Both the position numbers and the translations under genes were made by a program. The notes under the pieces are model-generated. The model was not told the DNA's origin and did no database searches. It saw only the letters and a program-made list of their open reading frames with translations. From Ascoidea rubescens DSM 1968 (lineage: Eukaryota > Ascomycota > Saccharomycetes > Ascoideales > Ascoideaceae), in assembly GCF_001661345.1 (NCBI RefSeq), contig NW_017962928.1, forward strand, positions 289,234 through 353,233: a stretch of 64,000 nt of DNA, read 5' to 3'. How positions within the stretch are numbered: position 1 is the first letter of the stretch; every line of letters begins with the position of its first letter. This document shows, piece by piece, positions 59,580 to 64,000 of this stretch.

Positions 59580-62402
59580 TCAATAATTATTATTGTATGT
59601 AGTCTTTCCTTGACCAGGATTTACAAAGTCTGCAGTTTCAACAATTTGTGTGTTCGAAATATTAGTTTTATAGTTATCAATTTCAAAAGAATCCATATCA
59701 AATGAAAATTCATTTGATTGTGATTTTATTAGTGCTGTATCATCTTTGCCACTATTTTTAAAATTATTGTGAGCTAATAAACTTGTTTCCAAATTTTCAT
59801 TCATAGGGGTCAAAGAGTTATTAGAAGGATTTAAATTTTGTTTGCTCAGATAAATGTCTTGATTTTTATTTGAATTATCTTTTAAACTCTTACTATTAGA
59901 GTTAAGTCTTAAAGATATACCTCTTTTAAGGTCACTAGCTTCGGAAATAGTTTTCTTCAATGAGTGGTTTCTTCTTGCATTTGATAATTTCCTGATTAGC
60001 CCAGATAAACCTGCTTTAACAATTCCGTTACTACTCTCATCACTATTGTTTTGCTTGTTTTCCTTACTACTATCAACCAGACCATCTATTAACAGCTTTG
60101 TGTTTCTTTCTTGAGCATTGTAAAAAATATTCTCTTTATTTGAAAAATCATTAAGTTCTTCACCAAGGTTTGAAAGCCTCATTTCTTGCATACTATTTTG
60201 ATATTCATGAAATGAGTTTTTTTGATTTTGAACTCTTGCATTGTAAATTGAAAATCGATTTTGATTGCTTAATGACTGCCCGTTTTCATAGCTTTTAACT
60301 TCCTCGGCCCAATTGCTTTGGTGATCTTTAGCAGCTTTGCCTAGAGCAAACAATTCTGAAACAAATGCTCTTTCTTCATTTGCATCATTTTCATTAAGCG
60401 CATCATGACCAGTAGTTGGATGATTCTTTTGAAATGAGGTTCTATCGTCTTTTGCTGGCTGAAATCTAGCATCAGGATTTCTGGAGAAAATAGCAGAAAA
60501 TGTATAAAATATAATTAAAAGAAGTAAGATTAAAGAAAAGGCAGCATTTAAAATAAAAAATACCCATCCCATTATTGATGAGACAGCAGCTGGCTGACCA
60601 AACAAATTGGAAAAGAAAATAAATAGGAAAGCATTAATGGTAGTTACAACAGAAATCAATATGTTCAAAACGTTTGTTGGTTTATCAAGAAAAGGTTTAT
60701 ACTTTATTAGCAATATCAAGTAAATCAAATCAATAATGAAGGTTAGAATTGCTTGAACTTTCCCCCAACTTTGTAGCAATCCAATAACTATTGATTTCAA
60801 AAGTGAATAAACTAATATTACGGATCCCCAATAATAGTAATGAGCATTAAACATGGTGTAAAAGAATCCAAACTTATGCAAGACATTCTGATCACCATAA
60901 AGAATATAGGCTGGATTTTTATGGAGCTGGATGCTTCTTCTACCAAATGATATGGTTTTTAAAGAAGAATAACACAAAATAGTAAATGATAAAAATAAAA
61001 ATAAAGCTGCTAAAACAACAACAGCTGGTGAATCCCTTTCAGTGAATTCCCAAAGAGAAAAAATGACTAACTGAGTGAAGCCAATAAAAATGTATCTCAA
61101 CAAAGAACCTTTTATAATGTATTTAAAGTTTTGATTGAAATTTGATTTTGATTGATTGTCAATTATATTAAGCTTTATGAGAGCGATTAGAATAAATTTG
61201 ATTAGAAAAATTGAGAAGGTAAGTAAATAAGCAAATAAAACAAAAAAGGTAAAAGCAGTTATGACAATTGAAGTCTTTTCAATATGAGCTAAATAACCCA
61301 ATCTTCTAATTCCTCTAAAAATTAACAAATATTTATTTCCATATAAAACAACTGGATCATCTCTAGAAACGATTTTGATGAGATCCTTAGGCATGAGGTG
61401 AAAATATCTGCGAAATAAATTATATGCTCTTTGAACAAGAATTGAGATTGTATTGGAAGTAAGATATAAAGTAGGGGTTCCACCAGTTGATTGGATAAAC
61501 CAGCGAAATATTTTTTGCATAAATGGAGTTTCAATTAAACCCATTGACCAAGCCAAATTTTCCGACCATGCTGAAGCAATGGGAGGAACTTGATCTACAT
61601 GTTGCATTGTGACTATTACGACATTTTGAAAATAAATAAATAAGGAAACTGCATTGGCGGAAATATGACTGGCAGCGTTTGAATATGAAGTTGAATAAGA
61701 ATATGAAGAAAGAGATCTGGCAGAAGTTTTGCTTGCCTCAGGTGATAAAAAAGAAGAATGTTTGTGCTTGGAGTTGGATGATGGTGATGTTGGAGAAGAA
61801 GAAAAAGATCTTGAAGATAACGATACTTTTTTTTGGAAAATAGTATTCTTCAAAATCGAAGAAGTGAGTAAACCAAAACCTGCTATTAAGGCAGTTACCC
61901 ATTTTACAGCAGTATGAGATACAGTCCTTCCATTTGAAAATGCTGCTTGAATACAAGCAAGTTGAGTTTGATTTGAATTCTGAATTGAAATCCTAACAAA
62001 TGCGTCAATGTCAGGAACAGTGTAAGCTATATTAGGGATAGCAGAGGTATCTGAAGAGGATAAGTAATAAGTGGAGTCGATATCAACAGGACCTGGATAC
62101 AACGGACAGAACTGCTTAAAGTCCATTGAGCACATATCAATTGTTCTAGTAATGATTTCAAAACCGTAGGCATAGACTTGAATAAGAGCAGTTACATAAC
62201 CATCAATGTCAGATGTTAAAGATAAATCATAGTTAAAAGAATTGTCATCGGGATTGAACACAATATTAAATTTTGACGATGACAATTGTGAATTTGGCAT
62301 ACAAGTAACCAAAGAGGAAGCCGATAATTTCCTTTTAGCAAAGGTAACTGAAATCCAGAATGTATGGCAGAAAAAAAGGAGAAGTATATGGCAAATTTTC
62401 AT
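59580..62402 (-). CDS. FLC/TRP-like ER membrane protein
   Basis: This is a member of the fungal FLC family (TRP-like multi-pass proteins with an ML-like lumenal domain), linked to ER FAD import, calcium handling and cell-wall integrity. The 940-residue protein has a signal peptide (about 1-22). A lumenal ML-like domain with paired cysteines follows (about 30-160, MCSMDFKQFCPLYPG). A Ser-rich linker precedes at least eight membrane segments between about 165 and 640. Family features include MQHVDQVPPIASAWSENLAWSMGLI, RYIFIGFTQLVIFSLWEF and KYKPFLDKPTNVLNI. A cytosolic tail of about 290 residues rich in Asn, Ser and Lys follows. The ATG is at 62400-62402. Assignment among FLC1, FLC2 and FLC3 is not possible. 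Confidence 0.9.
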   Translation of the reverse strand: MKICHILLLFFCHTFWISVTFAKRKLSASSLVTCMPNSQLSSSKFNIVFNPDDNSFNYDLSLTSDIDGYVTALIQVYAYGFEIITRTIDMCSMDFKQFCPLYPGPVDIDSTYYLSSSDTSAIPNIAYTVPDIDAFVRISIQNSNQTQLACIQAAFSNGRTVSHTAVKWVTALIAGFGLLTSSILKNTIFQKKVSLSSRSFSSSPTSPSSNSKHKHSSFLSPEASKTSARSLSSYSYSTSYSNAASHISANAVSLFIYFQNVVIVTMQHVDQVPPIASAWSENLAWSMGLIETPFMQKIFRWFIQSTGGTPTLYLTSNTISILVQRAYNLFRRYFHLMPKDLIKIVSRDDPVVLYGNKYLLIFRGIRRLGYLAHIEKTSIVITAFTFFVLFAYLLTFSIFLIKFILIALIKLNIIDNQSKSNFNQNFKYIIKGSLLRYIFIGFTQLVIFSLWEFTERDSPAVVVLAALFLFLSFTILCYSSLKTISFGRRSIQLHKNPAYILYGDQNVLHKFGFFYTMFNAHYYYWGSVILVYSLLKSIVIGLLQSWGKVQAILTFIIDLIYLILLIKYKPFLDKPTNVLNILISVVTTINAFLFIFFSNLFGQPAAVSSIMGWVFFILNAAFSLILLLLIIFYTFSAIFSRNPDARFQPAKDDRTSFQKNHPTTGHDALNENDANEERAFVSELFALGKAAKDHQSNWAEEVKSYENGQSLSNQNRFSIYNARVQNQKNSFHEYQNSMQEMRLSNLGEELNDFSNKENIFYNAQERNTKLLIDGLVDSSKENKQNNSDESSNGIVKAGLSGLIRKLSNARRNHSLKKTISEASDLKRGISLRLNSNSKSLKDNSNKNQDIYLSKQNLNPSNNSLTPMNENLETSLLAHNNFKNSGKDDTALIKSQSNEFSFDMDSFEIDNYKTNISNTQIVETADFVNPGQGKTTYNNNY

Positions 62403-62829
62403 CTTGGTTGAGAAACAAAAAAATAGTTAATTTAATATTGAGGTTGAATAAGTAAAATGGATGGAAACAAACGAGGATGAAACTAGAAAGAAGATATTAA
62501 GGTATGAATGAACAGAAAAGGCATCAAAAGGCAGTTGTTGGAGATAGACCAATATACAGTGTGAAGATCAAACTATCTGGCAGTAAAGAACCAAACAAGA
62601 TACCCTAACGGAATTATTAAACTAAACAATAATTACAACGGCGATATTCAATAAAAGTAATCTGATAAAAAGATATAATCTTTGGAATTATATAGCAAAG
62701 CCTCGAAAGTACTAAAATAAAACCAGATTGCCTGAAAAAATACAAAATTATAAAGACAAACCCGAAGCAGCGAAGTCCCACCACACTGATTTTCTCGCAT
62801 TTCTAAAAATAGTCTCGGAAATCTAAAAT
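62403..62829. promoter_or_regulatory. Upstream region of the FLC-family gene
   Basis: About 430 bases of purine-rich, gene-free sequence before the minus-strand FLC-type gene. No clear regulatory motif was recognised before the CACGTG at 62833-62838, which borders the repeat region. Confidence 0.4.
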
Positions 62830-62956
62830 AGTCACGTGTATTTAGGTTTGTGTCATGTGACTGACAGGTCTAAAGCAAGAAGATGTACCAACCAAACGGA
62901 TTCATGCAATCAACCCTTTTTAGTATGCGGATTGCTTATCCTATCCGTACATGTCC

Positions 62957-62979
62957 TATCCGTATCTCGGATACGGATA
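62957..62979. repeat. Perfect hairpin with 10-base arms
   Basis: TATCCGTATC (62957-62966) and GATACGGATA (62970-62979) are exact reverse complements separated by TCG, immediately upstream of the TATAAATAG box. Confidence 0.85.
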
Positions 62980-63058
62980 AGTTTTGCTATAAATAGTCGG
63001 AACAAGTTCCGTTTGCTTGACGAAACTAAAATAACAAATAGATTCTTTTTCTTTTCCT

Positions 63059-63080
63059 TCGATCATCGAGCTCGAATCAA
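63059..63080 (+). repeat. Diverged direct repeat, copy 1
   Basis: Matches 63792-63813 at 20 of 22 positions, with the core AGCTCGAATCAA. Similarity is weaker but continues leftward over about 50 bases (from 63011 and 63748). Confidence 0.75.
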
Positions 63081-63461
63081 TCCGCTGTGCTGTTTTGCGC
63101 GCGGACCTTCGTATGTCGCAACCGTAGGGCTTCCCGTATTCCAATTCTCAGGGGCTTACACTCAAAGACCGTAACTTAGGGCTTTTTATGTAAACTCGAA
63201 AAGAACTAGAAATATGTATTGGAAGACTTGATTCCTTTCTTTCGAAATTGATCAAATTACAACGCCTTTTACATAATTTTATATCGGTCTAAAATAATTC
63301 ATAATAATAAAAATAAAATATTATAATTCTAGTTGTTTTGCTTTCTCTGCTGTTCTTGCAGCCAATTTTCTGATGTATCGGTTTTCTGGCTGCACGAACT
63401 GGCTTCGGAGCCATATAGGACTATGTTGTAGCCCTAAAGAAGAGTGGTACAATCGGTACAC

Positions 63462-63486
63462 CCCAAGCGTCACGGAAGCAAACCGG
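63462..63486 (+). repeat. Diverged direct repeat, second family, copy 1
   Basis: Matches 63816-63840 at 22 of 25 positions, with the core CCCAAGCGTCACGG. Both copies continue into related but more diverged sequence for about 50 bases to the right. Confidence 0.75.
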
Positions 63487-63791
63487 TAACGGATACCAAC
63501 GGACCGACGGGTGCCGAATGTAAACATCCGACAGCTTCACAACACTATCTTCTTCCCTATATACTTCACTAACTTAATATTTTATCATTGTTTTGCCACA
63601 ACATATACTTCAGTACTTAAATCTAATATCATGTATTCTCTACAACACATTTGTAGGTTAATCAATATGTACGTTGCTCATTCGTTTGTTAACTATCCGT
63701 ACATTCGATACAAACAACCATTCCTATACATTGTCCGACTCACGTGCGTTCGGTGAACGAAATGACAACAATTGATTTTTTGCTTCTTACA

Positions 63792-63840
63792 TCCATCATC
63801 AAGCTCGAATCAACTCCCAAGCGTCACGGGAGCAGACCAG
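63792..63840 (+). repeat. Joint second copies of both repeat families
   Basis: Here the two repeats found apart at 63059 and 63462 lie directly next to each other (63792-63813 and 63816-63840). This suggests they were once neighbours in one element and that the left part of the region is rearranged. Confidence 0.7.
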
Positions 63841-64000
63841 CATCAAATTCCGAAAGATCGGTAGAGACCGAATCCAAAGATCCGGCTGCCGCTCACAGAT
63901 CATATTTCAAAGAGGATTAGAGCGAATATATTTCTGAAGAATATCTATCTGTGGCAAAAATGATTTCTTATCAGTTCCATAACTATCTTTTCTGATTCAG

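Larger units (their letters stand above)
62830..63900. mobile_element. Probable LTR-retrotransposon relics
   Basis: This stretch differs from the rest of the window in composition (many CG dinucleotides) and holds internally repeated, diverged segments. A TATAAATAG box (62990-62998) follows a perfect hairpin (62957-62979), and related blocks occur again about 730 bases downstream. Repeated pieces are 63059-63080 with 63792-63813, and 63462-63486 with 63816-63840. CTATCCGTACAT also recurs near 62940 and 63693. A promoter-bearing unit present twice, with no intact open frame, fits solo or fragmentary LTRs. No TG/CA ends or target duplication could be fixed, and the element may continue beyond 64000. 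Confidence 0.4.

Overview
The window is nuclear DNA from an AT-rich budding yeast (Saccharomycotina). Genes are mostly intronless. The three introns I could place have GTAAGT or GTATGT donors, and two of them have a TACTAA-type branch point. Three features argue against Saccharomyces and its close relatives: a nuclear gene for a respiratory complex I subunit (9.5 kDa type), a true Rac-type GTPase, and a protein with several ZZ zinc fingers resembling Nbr1. CTG codons are absent by eye from about 2,000 codons of five conserved genes and were found only in variable segments of others. This fits a lineage that reassigned or avoids CTG (for example Ascoidea/Saccharomycopsis or other CUG clades), but the window alone cannot fix the genetic code. 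No bacterial, viral or CRISPR features are present.

Layout. 1-2.5 kb: tail of an unidentified gene, then DLD1 (mitochondrial D-lactate dehydrogenase). 2.8-5.5 kb: DED1-type RNA helicase with long Asn/Gln/Tyr-rich tails. 6.8-15.2 kb (-): GCN1. 15.7-18.7 kb: ANP1 (Golgi mannan polymerase subunit) with a very long acidic tail. 19.0-25.4 kb is a compact block: LOC1(-), MRPL22(+), WRS1(+), a two-exon complex I subunit(-), SHR3(+), RPS3(-). 26.6-28.5 kb: a small GPI-type protein and RAC1, separated by a GC-rich island and two tandem arrays. 28.9-32.9 kb (-): an unknown Ser/Asn-rich protein and an alcohol acetyltransferase-like protein. 34.1-40.3 kb: old yellow enzyme(+), PBR1-like SDR(+), UGA1(-), TIF6(+, one intron). 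40.6-48.7 kb (-): VPS41 and the multi-ZZ protein. 48.7-53.1 and 55.4-59.6 kb are gene-poor AT-rich stretches with decayed coding-like fragments; they flank a two-exon Myb/SANT-like gene. 59.6-62.4 kb (-): an FLC-family membrane protein. The last 1.1 kb holds diverged repeats, probably LTR-retrotransposon relics.

Themes. Translation and ribosome assembly dominate (DED1, GCN1, LOC1, MRPL22, WRS1, RPS3, TIF6). Mitochondrial metabolism comes next (DLD1, complex I subunit, UGA1 with a presequence). Secretory and vacuolar functions follow (ANP1, SHR3, FLC, VPS41, the ZZ protein). Genes are not in operons; convergent and divergent pairs are the rule. The most interesting candidates are the ZZ protein with two Atg8-interacting-type motifs near its C-terminus, and three enzymes whose signature catalytic residues are altered (OYE, the SDR, the acetyltransferase).
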